A DNA stretch of 64,000 bases from an uncultured Nocardioides sp. (GCF_947488515.1 NZ_CANKZF010000003.1:558001-622000), one strand, 5' to 3'; positions 1 to 7,928 are shown, numbered from the stretch's first letter. The notes: generated by a model from the letters alone, not told the origin. Numbers and translations: made by a program.

Positions 1-714
1 GAGGTCGTCCTCGTCGGGCTCGTAGCGCAGGATCTCGCCGTTGCCGAGGTAGACCAGCTGCAGCACCGACGGCACGACGCCGCGCAGCCGCCAGAGGACG
101 AGCGCGTAGAACCTCATCTGGAACAACGCCTTGGCTTCGTAGCCCTCGCCCGGGGCCTTGCCGCTCTTGTAGTCGACCACCCTGATCCGACCGTCCGGAG
201 CCACGTCGACCCGGTCGACGAACCCGCGCAGCAGCAGCTTGGAGTCGAGCAGCGCCTCGACGTAGAGCTCCCGCTCGGCCGGCTCGAGGCGGCGCGGGTC
301 CTCGAGGTCGAAGTAGCGGTCGAGCACGGTGCGGCAGGAGGCGAGCCATGCGGCGAGGTCGGGGCCTTCGCCGCCGAACATCTCGGCCAGGCCGGGATCG
401 GCCTCGAGCAGCACCTCCCAGGTGGGCACGAGCATGTCGCCGGCCCGCTCGGGCGTGCGCTCCGCCGCCGGTGCGTCGAAGAGGTCCTCGAGCACCTTGT
501 GCACCACGGTGCCGCGGACGGCGTCGGGGGACGGCGGCTCGGGCAGCCGGTCGATGGTGCGGAAGCGGTACATCAGGGGGCAGGCCATGAAGTCGCCCGC
601 CCGGCTGGGCGAGATCGCCCCGAGCACGTCGACCCCGTCCACGGGCGTCGAGATCCGCTCGGCGGGGGACTCGGGCGCCGTCGTGGTGGCTGGAGCCGGG
701 AGGGGGATCGACAT
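1..714 (-). CDS. RecB-family PD-(D/E)XK exonuclease (3' end outside the window)
   Basis: The reading frame is open from the ATG at 714 to the window edge, so only about 238 N-terminal residues are visible. The sequence contains the RecB-like nuclease signature: an early CPLMYRFR segment (a likely Fe-S or core cysteine motif), GTVVHKVLEDLF, and the catalytic GFVDRVDV...IRVVDYKSGKAP block, whose D, D and K match the PD-(D/E)XK arrangement. Such a nuclease lies beside the trmI/proteasome block in other actinobacteria. A TAGGCT box lies at 725-730 on this strand, 10 nt before the start. It is divergent from the M50 protease gene. The family is certain, the exact substrate is not. Confidence 0.85.
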   Translation of the reverse strand, partial: MSIPLPAPATTTAPESPAERISTPVDGVDVLGAISPSRAGDFMACPLMYRFRTIDRLPEPPSPDAVRGTVVHKVLEDLFDAPAAERTPERAGDMLVPTWEVLLEADPGLAEMFGGEGPDLAAWLASCRTVLDRYFDLEDPRRLEPAERELYVEALLDSKLLLRGFVDRVDVAPDGRIRVVDYKSGKAPGEGYEAKALFQMRFYALVLWRLRGVVPSVLQLVYLGNGEILRYEPDEDDL

Positions 715-805
715 GACGCGGCTCAGCCTAGGCGCGGCCACCGACAGCGGAGGCACGACGGCGGACGACTCGCACGGGCGGGCGGGCGCTGTGGGCGGGG
801 TTCGT

Positions 806-811
806 TAGGGT
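806..811 (+). promoter_or_regulatory. Leaderless -10 box of the M50 protease gene
   Basis: TAGGGT lies 6 nt before the GTG at 818, which places the transcription start at or next to the start codon. No Shine-Dalgarno sequence precedes the GTG. Confidence 0.55.
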
Positions 812-817
812 CGAGGC

Positions 818-1987
818 GTGTCCGAACCCACCGACCCAGCGTCTGCCGACGGCGACCAACGACGCCCGCCGCGCCCGCGCGGCACGCTGCGCATCGGGTC
901 GATCGTCGGCATCGACGTCCTCATCACGTCCTCGTGGTTCGTCGTCGCCCTGCTGATCTCGCTGGCGTTCGGGCCGCGCATCGAGGCCGCCCAACCCGGT
1001 CTGGGGTTCTGGAAGTACGTCGCCGGCTTCGTGTTCGCGGTCGTGCTCTACCTCTCCGTCCTGCTCCACGAGGCCTCACACGCGGTCGTCGCCAAGCGCC
1101 TGGGCTACGGCGTCAACTCGATCACGCTGCACTTCCTCGGCGGCATGACGGAGGTCGACGGGCAGTCCCGGCGCCCTCGCCACGAGTTCTGGATCGCCGT
1201 CGTCGGCCCGCTCACCTCGATCGCGGTCGGCGCCGTGTCCGGTGCCGTGGCCTACGTGATGTCCGACGGGCTCGTCCGGGAGGCGATGATCCTCCTCGCC
1301 GGCGCCAACCTGCTGATCGGCGTGCTCAACCTCGTGCCCGGCCTGCCGCTCGACGGCGGGCGCGTGCTCAAGGCGCTGGTCTGGGGTGCCTCCGGCAACC
1401 AGCACCGCGGCACCATCGTCGCCGGCTGGGGCGGTCGCATCACGGCCCTGGCGCTGCTGGCCTGGCCGCTGGTGCAGGAGCAGGTCATCGGTGAGCCGCC
1501 GAGCATCCTCGACCTCGTCCTCGTGTTCATCCTGGGCCTCTTCCTCTGGACCGGCGCGACGGCCGCGATGGCCCACGCCCGGCTCCGGCAGCGCCTCCCT
1601 GCCCTCGTCGCGCGCCCGCTCGCACGCCGTACGCTCACCGTCCCCGAGGACCTGCCCCTCGCCGAGGCCGTACGCCGGGCGCAGGAGGCCGAGGCGGGCA
1701 GCATCGTCACCGTCACGCCCGACGGCACCCCTGTCGGCATCGTCAGCGAGGCGGCGGTCACCGCGATGCCGGCCGAACGGCGTCCCTGGGTGGCGGTCTC
1801 GGCGGTCGCCCGGACGATGGAGGAGGGGCTCACGCTGCCCGCCACCGTCGCGGGGGAGGACCTCATCCTCGCCATCAGCCGACGCCCCGCGGAGGAGTAC
1901 CTCCTCGTCGAGGCCGACGGCCGGATCTACGGGGTGCTGTCGACCGCCGACGTCGACCGCGCGTTTCGCGACAACGGTCGCCGCTGA
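818..1987 (+). CDS. Site-2 protease-like M50 metallopeptidase with C-terminal CBS region
   Basis: This is a 389-residue polytopic membrane protein. Zinc-protease motifs are visible as HEASH at residues 84-88 and LPLDGGR near 176-182, the third ligand region of the S2P/M50B family. Several hydrophobic segments lie between residues 28 and 255. The last ~120 residues form a tandem CBS-like region (RTLTVPEDLPLAEAVRRAQ ... IYGVLSTADVDRAF). The GTG start at 818 is chosen because a TAGGGT box is positioned for leaderless transcription. The protein probably cleaves a membrane-embedded substrate, but no substrate can be inferred from the sequence. It lies upstream of trmI and mpa, as in other actinobacteria. 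Confidence 0.9.
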   Translation: MSEPTDPASADGDQRRPPRPRGTLRIGSIVGIDVLITSSWFVVALLISLAFGPRIEAAQPGLGFWKYVAGFVFAVVLYLSVLLHEASHAVVAKRLGYGVNSITLHFLGGMTEVDGQSRRPRHEFWIAVVGPLTSIAVGAVSGAVAYVMSDGLVREAMILLAGANLLIGVLNLVPGLPLDGGRVLKALVWGASGNQHRGTIVAGWGGRITALALLAWPLVQEQVIGEPPSILDLVLVFILGLFLWTGATAAMAHARLRQRLPALVARPLARRTLTVPEDLPLAEAVRRAQEAEAGSIVTVTPDGTPVGIVSEAAVTAMPAERRPWVAVSAVARTMEEGLTLPATVAGEDLILAISRRPAEEYLLVEADGRIYGVLSTADVDRAFRDNGRR

Positions 1988-2009
1988 GGGAAATCGGCCC
2001 TCGGAACAC

Positions 2010-2015
2010 TAGGGT
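2010..2015 (+). promoter_or_regulatory. Leaderless -10 box of trmI
   Basis: TAGGGT is followed by 7 nt and the ATG at 2023. It lies in the 35-bp gap after the protease gene, so trmI probably has its own start point. Confidence 0.5.
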
Positions 2016-2022
2016 TCGCGCC

Positions 2023-2991
2023 ATGTCCGAGCCTTCTCCCGACGTCCCCGCCGAGGCCTGGTCCGGCGTCCACCGCGGCCCCCTGCGTGAGGGCGAGTGG
2101 GTCCGCCTGGTCGACAACAAGGGCCGCAAGCACAACTTCGAGCTCGTCGCGGGCAAGCGGTTCTTCTCCAACAAGGGTCACCTCGACCACGACGACATGA
2201 TCGGCCGCGAGGAGGGCTTCACGCTCGTCTCCTCGGCGGGCGGGCAGTACCTCGTCTTCCGGCCGCTGCTCAACGAGTTCGTGGTCTCCATGCCGCGCGG
2301 CGCGGCCGTCGTCTACCCGAAGGACGCCGCCCAGATCGTGGCGCTCGCCGACATCTACCCCGGCGCACGCGTCGTGGAGGCCGGTGCCGGGTCGGGTGCC
2401 CTCACCTGCTCGCTGCTCCGCGCCGTCGGACCGTGGGGCCGCGTGACCTCGTTCGAGCTCCGTGAGGAGTTCGCGGACGTCGCCCGGCGCAACGTCCACC
2501 AGTTCTTCTCCGCCCCCGAGGGCCAGACCCACCCGGCCTGGGACCTGCGGCTCGGCGACCTCAAGGAGGGCCTTCCGGCGCTCGGCGGCGAGGTCGACCG
2601 CGTCATCCTCGACATGCTCGACCCGTGGAACTGCATCGACGCGGTCGCCGACGCGCTCGTGCCCGGCGGCATCGTCTGCGCCTACGTCGCCACCACCACC
2701 CAGCTCTCCCGCGTCGTCGAGACCCTGCGCGTCCACGGCGGGTTCACCGAGCCGCAGCCGTGGGAGTCCCTGGTGCGCGACTGGCACGTGGAGGGGCTGG
2801 CCGTGCGCCCGGGGCACAAGATGATCGGGCACACCGCGTTCCTCGTCACGGCGCGCCGCATGGCGCCGGGTGAGCAGCCGCCCCGCAAGACCCGACGTCC
2901 TGCGCCCGGCGCCTACGGTCCGGACTACACCGGCCCCCGGCCCGCCGACATTCCGCCGGTCGAGCCCGGGCACGGCGCCGACGACGAGTGA
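2023..2991 (+). CDS. trmI: tRNA (adenine-58-N1)-methyltransferase TrmI
   Basis: The 322-residue protein has the TrmI architecture: an N-terminal beta domain with GKRFFSNKGHLDHDDMIG, then a class I methyltransferase with the SAM loop VVEAGAGSGALT around residues 117-128 and the catalytic-site VILDMLDPWN motif. It methylates A58 in the T-loop of tRNAs. The C-terminal tail is rich in proline and charged residues and is likely disordered. The ATG start is supported by the TAGGGT box 7 nt upstream. The gene sits just upstream of mpa, as is common in proteasome-bearing actinobacteria. Confidence 0.95.
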   Translation: MSEPSPDVPAEAWSGVHRGPLREGEWVRLVDNKGRKHNFELVAGKRFFSNKGHLDHDDMIGREEGFTLVSSAGGQYLVFRPLLNEFVVSMPRGAAVVYPKDAAQIVALADIYPGARVVEAGAGSGALTCSLLRAVGPWGRVTSFELREEFADVARRNVHQFFSAPEGQTHPAWDLRLGDLKEGLPALGGEVDRVILDMLDPWNCIDAVADALVPGGIVCAYVATTTQLSRVVETLRVHGGFTEPQPWESLVRDWHVEGLAVRPGHKMIGHTAFLVTARRMAPGEQPPRKTRRPAPGAYGPDYTGPRPADIPPVEPGHGADDE

Positions 2992-3092
2992 GCGGCGTCG
3001 AGGTCGGCTACGCGCATCGCGTGCTCGAGGCGTCGGGGGACATGACGCAGGCCGAGCTGGACACGATCCGGCGTCTCCACGACCCGTCCTGA
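2988..3092 (+). CDS. Possible 34-residue small protein coupled to trmI
   Basis: A GTG at 2988 overlaps the trmI stop codon (GTGA) and opens a 34-codon frame ending in TGA at 3090-3092. The predicted peptide begins MSGVEVGYAHRVLEASGDM and ends RRLHDPS; it looks like a short amphipathic helix pair rather than a random translation. The four-base overlap suggests translational coupling. I do not recognise a family. It may be a chance frame. Confidence 0.4.
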   Translation: MSGVEVGYAHRVLEASGDMTQAELDTIRRLHDPS

Positions 3093-3154
3093 CTGCATCG
3101 GGTGTCGCCACCTTGCCGGCTGCAGGGCTCGGGCTGGGGTCGGGCTGGCCGAGG

Positions 3155-3203
3155 GTGGCGGCGGACGACGGGATGCGGCCCGGGAGTTGTCGTGCGCCGC
3201 CAC
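3155..3203 (+). terminator. Strong stem-loop upstream of mpa
   Basis: GTGGCGGCG at 3155-3163 pairs perfectly with CGCCGCCAC at 3195-3203, and an inner ACGAC/GTCGT stem continues it after one mismatch. It follows the end of the trmI block by about 60 bp and precedes the mpa promoter. It may be a factor-assisted terminator of the upstream unit. There is no T-run. Confidence 0.4.
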
Positions 3204-3302
3204 GTTGACCGGATCGCCGGCATATCCCCGCTGACGACGGCGGCGTTGCCCAAAGGTGATCAACACGGCGAGATATTCACTTCCGTCCCGTGGATCCATG
3301 GG

Positions 3303-3323
3303 TAGTGTCACTGAGCAGGAGGT
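3303..3323 (+). promoter_or_regulatory. -10 box and ribosome binding site of mpa
   Basis: TAGTGT at 3303-3308 is a plausible -10 element, and AGGAGGT at 3317-3323 is a canonical ribosome binding site 5 nt before the ATG at 3329. The strong Shine-Dalgarno sequence decides the start against an in-frame ATG at 3290. Confidence 0.5.
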
Positions 3324-3328
3324 GCGAG

Positions 3329-5074
3329 ATGACTGAGCCGACCCGCGAGCAACTTGCCACTCAGGTGCGCTACCTGGAGGACGAGGTCACCGACCTGCGC
3401 CGCCGTCTGGAGGACCTGCCCGGTCAGTCGCGCAGCCTGGAGACCCGGCTGGCCGACGCGCAGCGGTCCCTGGCGGCCGTCTCGAGCCAGAACGAGCGGC
3501 TCGCCCAGACGCTGCGCGACGCGCGCGACCAGATCACCACGCTCAAGGAGGAGGTCGACCGGCTGGCGCAGCCACCGGCGGGCTTCGGCACGTTCCTCGG
3601 GCGCAACGACGACGACTCCGTCGACGTCTTCACCGGCGGGCGCAAGCTGCGCGTCAGCGTGAGCCCCGCCGTCGAGCTCGACGGCCTCGTGCGCGGCCAG
3701 GAGGTCATGCTCAACGAGGCCCTCAACGTCGTCGCCGCGCTCGACTTCGAGCAGGTGGGCGAGGTCGTGATGCTGAAGGAGATCCTCGCCGACGGCGAGC
3801 GCGCCCTCGTGATCGCCAACGCCGACGAGGAGCGCGTGGTCCGGCTCGCCGAGCCGCTGTGCGCCGAGGACGTCACCATCCGGGCCGGCGACTCGCTGCT
3901 GCTCGACACCCGCGCCGGCTACGTCTACGAGGTCGTCCCGAAGTCGGAGGTCGAGGAGCTCGTCCTCGAGGAGGTGCCCGACATCGACTACACGCAGATC
4001 GGCGGGCTCACCACCCAGATCGACGCGATCCGCGACGCCGTCGAGCTGCCCTACCTCCACCCCGAGCTGTTCAAGGACCACGAGCTCAAGCCGCCGAAGG
4101 GCGTGCTGCTCTACGGCCCGCCCGGTTGCGGGAAGACGCTGATCGCCAAGGCGGTCGCCAACTCGCTGGCCAAGAAGGTCTCCGAGCGCACCGGGGCGTC
4201 GGGAAAGTCCTACTTCCTCAACATCAAGGGCCCCGAGCTGCTCAACAAGTACGTCGGCGAGACCGAGCGCCACATCCGCCTGGTCTTCCAGCGAGCGCGC
4301 GAGAAGGCCTCGCTCGGCACCCCGGTCATCGTGTTCTTCGACGAGATGGACTCGCTCTTCCGCACCCGCGGCTCGGGCGTGTCCTCCGACGTGGAGAACA
4401 CGATCGTGCCCCAGCTGCTCAGCGAGATCGACGGCGTGGAGGCTCTCGAGAACGTCCTCGTGATCGGTGCCTCCAACCGCGAGGACATGATCGACCCCGC
4501 CATCCTGCGCCCGGGTCGCCTCGACGTGAAGATCAAGATCGAGCGTCCGGACGCCGAGTCGGCGCGCGACATCTTCTCGAAGTACCTCACCCCGAGCCTG
4601 CCGCTGCACGCCGAGGACCTCACCGAGTTCGGCCAGGACCGGATGGCCACCGTCAACGCGATGATCCGCGCGACGGTGGAGCGGATGTACACCGAGTCGG
4701 AGGAGAACCGCTTCCTCGAGGTCACCTACGCCAACGGCGACAAGGAGGTCCTCTACTTCAAGGACTTCAACTCCGGCGCGATGATCCAGAACATCGTCGA
4801 CCGGGCGAAGAAGATGGCGATCAAGGACTTCCTCGACAGCGACCTCAACCCCGCCCAGCGCGGCCTCCGGGTCCAGCACATGCTCCAGGCGTGCGTGGAC
4901 GAGTTCAAGGAGAACGAGGACCTGCCCAACACCACCAACCCCGACGACTGGGCGCGGATCTCGGGCAAGAAGGGCGAGCGGATCGTCTTCATCCGCACGC
5001 TCATCACCGGCAAGCAGGGCACGGAGCCCGGTCGCTCGATCGACACGGTCGCCAACACCGGCCAGTACCTCTGA
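3329..5074 (+). CDS. mpa: Proteasomal ATPase Mpa/ARC
   Basis: This 581-residue AAA+ ring ATPase recognises Pup-tagged proteins, unfolds them and feeds them into the 20S proteasome. Residues 3-80 form a heptad-rich coiled coil, the Pup-docking region. Two OB-fold stretches follow (about 85-205), then the AAA+ module with Walker A GPPGCGKT at 263-270 and Walker B VIVFFDEMD at 333-341. The C-terminus is GQYL; its penultimate tyrosine is the proteasome-docking motif of the family. The length is close to that of the Mycobacterium protein (about 609). The ATG at 3329 is preferred over the one at 3290 because of the AGGAGGT upstream. Confidence 0.97.
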   Translation: MTEPTREQLATQVRYLEDEVTDLRRRLEDLPGQSRSLETRLADAQRSLAAVSSQNERLAQTLRDARDQITTLKEEVDRLAQPPAGFGTFLGRNDDDSVDVFTGGRKLRVSVSPAVELDGLVRGQEVMLNEALNVVAALDFEQVGEVVMLKEILADGERALVIANADEERVVRLAEPLCAEDVTIRAGDSLLLDTRAGYVYEVVPKSEVEELVLEEVPDIDYTQIGGLTTQIDAIRDAVELPYLHPELFKDHELKPPKGVLLYGPPGCGKTLIAKAVANSLAKKVSERTGASGKSYFLNIKGPELLNKYVGETERHIRLVFQRAREKASLGTPVIVFFDEMDSLFRTRGSGVSSDVENTIVPQLLSEIDGVEALENVLVIGASNREDMIDPAILRPGRLDVKIKIERPDAESARDIFSKYLTPSLPLHAEDLTEFGQDRMATVNAMIRATVERMYTESEENRFLEVTYANGDKEVLYFKDFNSGAMIQNIVDRAKKMAIKDFLDSDLNPAQRGLRVQHMLQACVDEFKENEDLPNTTNPDDWARISGKKGERIVFIRTLITGKQGTEPGRSIDTVANTGQYL

Positions 5075-5081
5075 GCGGCCG

Positions 5082-5447
5082 ATGAGCCACGGGGACGACC
5101 TCGGCCACGGCGACATCGAGGCCGCCCTCGAGGCCCGGCGCGAGCTCGGGGCCCGCTACGACGCCGAGCTCGTGGACGGCTTCGCCGAGCGCATCGAGCG
5201 TGCGGTGGAGCGCCGAGCGGCCGAGCGGGGCGAGCTGCAGCAGCGTCGTACGGCCGGGACCGAGGGTGGCCGGATCCGGCAGTTCGTCCTCGGCCTCATC
5301 TCGGTGGGCGTCGGCGTCCCGATCACGATCGTGCCGATGGTCGCCACGGACAACGGGCTGCCGGCGGTCATCGTGGCCTGGCTGGGCATCGGTGCGGTCA
5401 ACGCCGCCCACGCATCGACGCTCAACGGTCCGCGCCGCCGCGACTGA
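5082..5447 (+). CDS. Conserved membrane protein, function unknown
   Basis: This 121-residue protein starts 7 bp after the mpa stop codon and is probably cotranscribed with it. Residues 1-68 are charged and predicted helical (ALEARRELGARYDAELV). Residues 69-110 form two hydrophobic segments (FVLGLISVGVGVPITIVPM and VIVAWLGIGAVNAAHA), followed by a basic tail GPRRRD. It resembles small actinobacterial membrane proteins with a cytosolic helical arm. I recognise no catalytic motif. Confidence 0.75.
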   Translation: MSHGDDLGHGDIEAALEARRELGARYDAELVDGFAERIERAVERRAAERGELQQRRTAGTEGGRIRQFVLGLISVGVGVPITIVPMVATDNGLPAVIVAWLGIGAVNAAHASTLNGPRRRD

Positions 5448-5495
5448 CCCGGCGCGACACCCCTCCGGAGGAGTTGCCGGCGCGCTCGCGCGCAC

Positions 5496-5501
5496 TAGGT
5501 T
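5496..5501 (+). promoter_or_regulatory. Leaderless -10 box of a 25-residue membrane peptide gene
   Basis: TAGGTT is followed by 6 nt and the ATG at 5508, the same geometry as at the leaderless genes in this window. Confidence 0.5.
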
Positions 5502-5507
5502 GACGGA

Positions 5508-5585
5508 ATGCGAACCATTCTGATCATCGTCGTCATCGTCGTCATCGTGCTCTTCCTCGTCGGGTTCCTCCGTCGCGGACGCTGA
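5508..5585 (+). CDS. 25-residue single-pass membrane peptide
   Basis: The frame ATG 5508 to TGA 5585 encodes MRTILIIVVIVVIVLFLVGF followed by a basic LRRGR tail. This is one uninterrupted transmembrane helix made almost wholly of I, V, L and F, with positive charges on the cytosolic side. A TAGGTT box exactly 6 nt before the ATG argues that it is expressed. It lies between the mpa operon and a convergent methyltransferase gene. Function is unknown; small helices of this kind often modify larger membrane complexes, but nothing here shows a partner. Confidence 0.55.
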   Translation: MRTILIIVVIVVIVLFLVGFLRRGR

Positions 5586-5604
5586 CCATCCGCCCCACGT
5601 CGGC

Positions 5605-6228
5605 TCAGCCGGCCACGAGCCGGTAGACGTACGTCCACGGCCGGGAGAGGGCCGGTCCGGGCAGGTAGTCCTGCTCCCGGTCCTCGACCCGCCACCCGGC
5701 AGCCTCCAGCAGGGCGGGCACGTCGCGAGTCAGGTGGCAGCCCGCGAAGACGGTTCGCTGCACGGGCTCCATCCGACGCTGCCAGCGGCGTACGGACTCC
5801 TCGGGCGCCATGCCGTGCTCGAGCGCGTGCAGCCGACCACCGTCGCGCACGACCCGTCGCGCCTCCCGCAGCGCCAGCAGGGCGTCGGGCACCGTGCACA
5901 GGCTGAACGTCACCAGCGCACCGTCGTGCGAGTCGTCCGGCAGGTCGAGGCGCTGGCCGTCGAGCCCGGCCCGGACCACCGGGACGGCGCTGGCGGACCG
6001 CCGGCCCTCGGAGATCTCCCAGGCGAGGTCCGACGGCTCGATCGCAGCCACCGACGTGACGCCGCCGGGGTACCAGGGCACGTTGAGGCCGCTCCCGAAG
6101 CCGATCTCGAGCACCTGTCCGCTGAGCCCGGAGCAGGTGGCCCTGCGCAGCTCGTCCAGCTCGGGGCCGCGGAGGCTCCGATCGGTCAGGCGTGGCAGCA
6201 CGCGCTCGTCCCACACCCGTAGGCTCAT
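5605..6228 (-). CDS. Class I SAM-dependent methyltransferase
   Basis: The 207-residue protein carries the SAM-binding loop VLEIGFGSGLNVP near residues 44-56, an acidic second motif (AAIEPSDLAWE) and a GALVTFSLCTVPD motif IV typical of the UbiE/Methyltransf_11 group. The ATG at 6228 is chosen because GGAGGT lies 6 nt upstream; the frame remains open for another 21 codons but without signals. The substrate is unknown; phospholipid or quinone methylation are options suggested by the family. It is divergent from dop, with facing starts only 77 bp apart. Confidence 0.85.
   Translation of the reverse strand: MSLRVWDERVLPRLTDRSLRGPELDELRRATCSGLSGQVLEIGFGSGLNVPWYPGGVTSVAAIEPSDLAWEISEGRRSASAVPVVRAGLDGQRLDLPDDSHDGALVTFSLCTVPDALLALREARRVVRDGGRLHALEHGMAPEESVRRWQRRMEPVQRTVFAGCHLTRDVPALLEAAGWRVEDREQDYLPGPALSRPWTYVYRLVAG
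6220..6225 (+). promoter_or_regulatory. -10 box for a leaderless dop leader peptide
   Basis: TAGGCT is followed by 6 nt and the ATG at 6232 of the small upstream frame. The spacing equals that of the leaderless genes here, so the dop transcript is likely to begin at this peptide's start codon. Confidence 0.5.
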
Positions 6229-6231
6229 CAC

Positions 6232-6309
6232 ATGACCTCCACCCCGCAGTGTTCTTCGCTTCCCCCGCTGCGCTCCTCCATCGAACAACACGGCGGGGGC
6301 CCCGGATGA
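6232..6309 (+). CDS. 25-codon leader peptide translationally coupled to dop
   Basis: The ATG at 6232 opens a 25-codon frame beginning MTSTPQCSSLPPLRSS. Its TGA (6307-6309) overlaps the dop ATG at 6306 (ATGA). The frame runs through a CCCC...GGGG hairpin. Two related peptides occur before prcB and helY in the window. The leaderless -10 box at 6220-6225 fits this ATG, not dop's. Ribosomes leaving the peptide would open the hairpin and restart on dop. The coupling role is inference. Confidence 0.5.
   Translation: MTSTPQCSSLPPLRSSIEQHGGGPG
6242..6298 (+). repeat. Intergenic hairpin element, copy A (before dop)
   Basis: The arms 6242-6256 and 6284-6298 are complementary at 13 of 15 positions, starting with CCCCGC and ending with GCGGGG, around a loop containing TTCGCTTCCCCCGCTGCGCT. 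The element ends 7 nt before the dop ATG. Copies B (8173-8211) and C (18213-18263) share the layout. Confidence 0.6.
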
Positions 6310-7826
6310 GCGTACGGCGCGTGATGGGCACGGAGGTCGAGTACGGCATCTCGGTGCAGGGACAGCCGTCGGCCAACCCGATGGTCGCGTCCTCCCAGAT
6401 CGTCAACGCCTACGCCAGCTCCACGGTGAAGGCGCGGCGGGCGCGCTGGGACTTCGAGGAGGAGTCACCGCTGCGTGACGCGCGCGGCTTCGACATGGCC
6501 CGGCAGGTGGCCGACCCGAGCCAGCTCACCGACGAGGACCTCGGCCTGGCCAACGTCATCCTCACCAACGGTGCGCGGCTCTACGTCGACCACGCGCACC
6601 CGGAGTACTCCTCACCGGAGGTGACGACGCCGCTCGACGTCGTCCGCTGGGAGAAGGCGGGGGAGCAGGTGATGCTCGACGCGTCGCGGATGGCGGCGCA
6701 GGTGCCGGGCAGCACCCCGATCGTGCTCTACAAGAACAACACCGACAACAAGGGCGCGTCCTACGGCGCCCACGAGAACTACCTGATGCGGCGCTCGACG
6801 TCGTTCGCCGAGATCGTGCGGCACCTGACGCCGTTCTTCGTCTCCCGCCAGGTCGTCACCGGCGCGGGCCGCGTCGGCATCGGGCAGGACGGGCGCGACA
6901 CGACGCCCGAGCGCGGCTTCCAGATCAGCCAGCGCGCGGACTACTTCGAGGTCGAGGTGGGGCTCGAGACCACCCTCAAGCGGCCGATCATCAACACCCG
7001 CGACGAGCCGCACGCCGACCCCGCCGTCTACCGCCGGCTCCACGTCATCCTCGGTGACGCGAACCTCGCCGAGGTCTCGATCTACCTCAAGACCGGCACC
7101 ACGTCGCTCGTGCTCGCGATGATCGAGGACGGCTTCATCGACCGCGACCTGAGCGTCGAGGGGGCCGTCAAGGCGCTGCGCGACGTCTCGCACGACCCGA
7201 CGCTGCGGCACCTCGTCACCCTGCGCGACGGGCGCCGGCTCACCGCCGTACAGCTGCAGCTGGAGTACCTCGACCTCGCCCGCAAGTACGTCGAGGACCG
7301 CTACGGCGCCGACGCCGACGAGCAGACCGTCGACGTCCTCGCCCGCTGGGAGTCGGTGCTGACCCGGCTCGAGCGCGACCCGATGGAGTGCGCCGGGGAG
7401 CTCGACTGGGTCGCCAAGCTCAAGCTGCTCACCCAGTACCGCGACCGCGACGACCTCGACTGGGACGACGCCAAGCTGCACCTCATCGACCTGCAGTACG
7501 CCGACGTACGACCCGACAAGGGGCTCTACCACCGCCTCGCCGCCGCCGGTCGCATCGAGCGGCTGCTCGACGACGCGACGATCGAGGCGGCCATGCACGA
7601 CCCGCCGGTCGACACCCGCGCCTACTTCCGCGGCCGCTGCCTCGACAAGTACGCCGACTCGGTGGCCGCCGCGTCGTGGGACTCGGTGATCTTCGACCTC
7701 CCGGGCCGCGAGTCGCTCCAGCGGGTGCCCACCATCGACCCCCTCCGCGGCACGCGCGCCCACGTCGGCGAGCTGATCGACCGCAGCGACTCCGCCCAGG
7801 CCCTCGTCGCGGCCATCACGCGCTGA
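6306..7826 (+). CDS. dop: Pup deamidase/depupylase Dop
   Basis: The 506-residue enzyme converts the C-terminal Gln of Pup to Glu and removes Pup from substrates. The N-terminal MSVRRVMGTEVEYGISV carries the metal-binding glutamates of the glutamine-synthetase-like fold. The catalytic aspartate is D95 in RLYVDHAHPEY, the same number as in Mycobacterium. The Dop-specific loop (about residues 36-85, including YASSTVKARRARWDF) is present; the paralogue PafA in this window lacks it. The length matches the family (about 500). The ATG overlaps the stop of an upstream 25-codon frame (ATGA), so its translation is probably coupled. Confidence 0.96.
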   Translation: MSVRRVMGTEVEYGISVQGQPSANPMVASSQIVNAYASSTVKARRARWDFEEESPLRDARGFDMARQVADPSQLTDEDLGLANVILTNGARLYVDHAHPEYSSPEVTTPLDVVRWEKAGEQVMLDASRMAAQVPGSTPIVLYKNNTDNKGASYGAHENYLMRRSTSFAEIVRHLTPFFVSRQVVTGAGRVGIGQDGRDTTPERGFQISQRADYFEVEVGLETTLKRPIINTRDEPHADPAVYRRLHVILGDANLAEVSIYLKTGTTSLVLAMIEDGFIDRDLSVEGAVKALRDVSHDPTLRHLVTLRDGRRLTAVQLQLEYLDLARKYVEDRYGADADEQTVDVLARWESVLTRLERDPMECAGELDWVAKLKLLTQYRDRDDLDWDDAKLHLIDLQYADVRPDKGLYHRLAAAGRIERLLDDATIEAAMHDPPVDTRAYFRGRCLDKYADSVAAASWDSVIFDLPGRESLQRVPTIDPLRGTRAHVGELIDRSDSAQALVAAITR

Positions 7827-7837
7827 CGACGTCAGCG
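7821..7837 (+). terminator. Palindrome across the dop stop codon
   Basis: CGCTGACGACGTCAGCG is a 17-bp perfect palindrome (8-1-8) containing the dop TGA. It can form a short hairpin ending the dop unit, or be a protein site. No T-run follows. Confidence 0.35.
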
Positions 7838-7928
7838 AGAGCCTGACAAGCCGGGGCGGCGGGGTCGATCTGCCTGCAGCAGTCGCGACTCGACGTACGA
7901 CGCGCCCGTCCGCCGACGGTGAACGTCC

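Noticed and set aside
3290..3328. Upstream in-frame ATG for mpa
   Set aside because: It would add 13 residues before the typical MTEPTREQL start, while AGGAGGT is ideally placed for the ATG at 3329.
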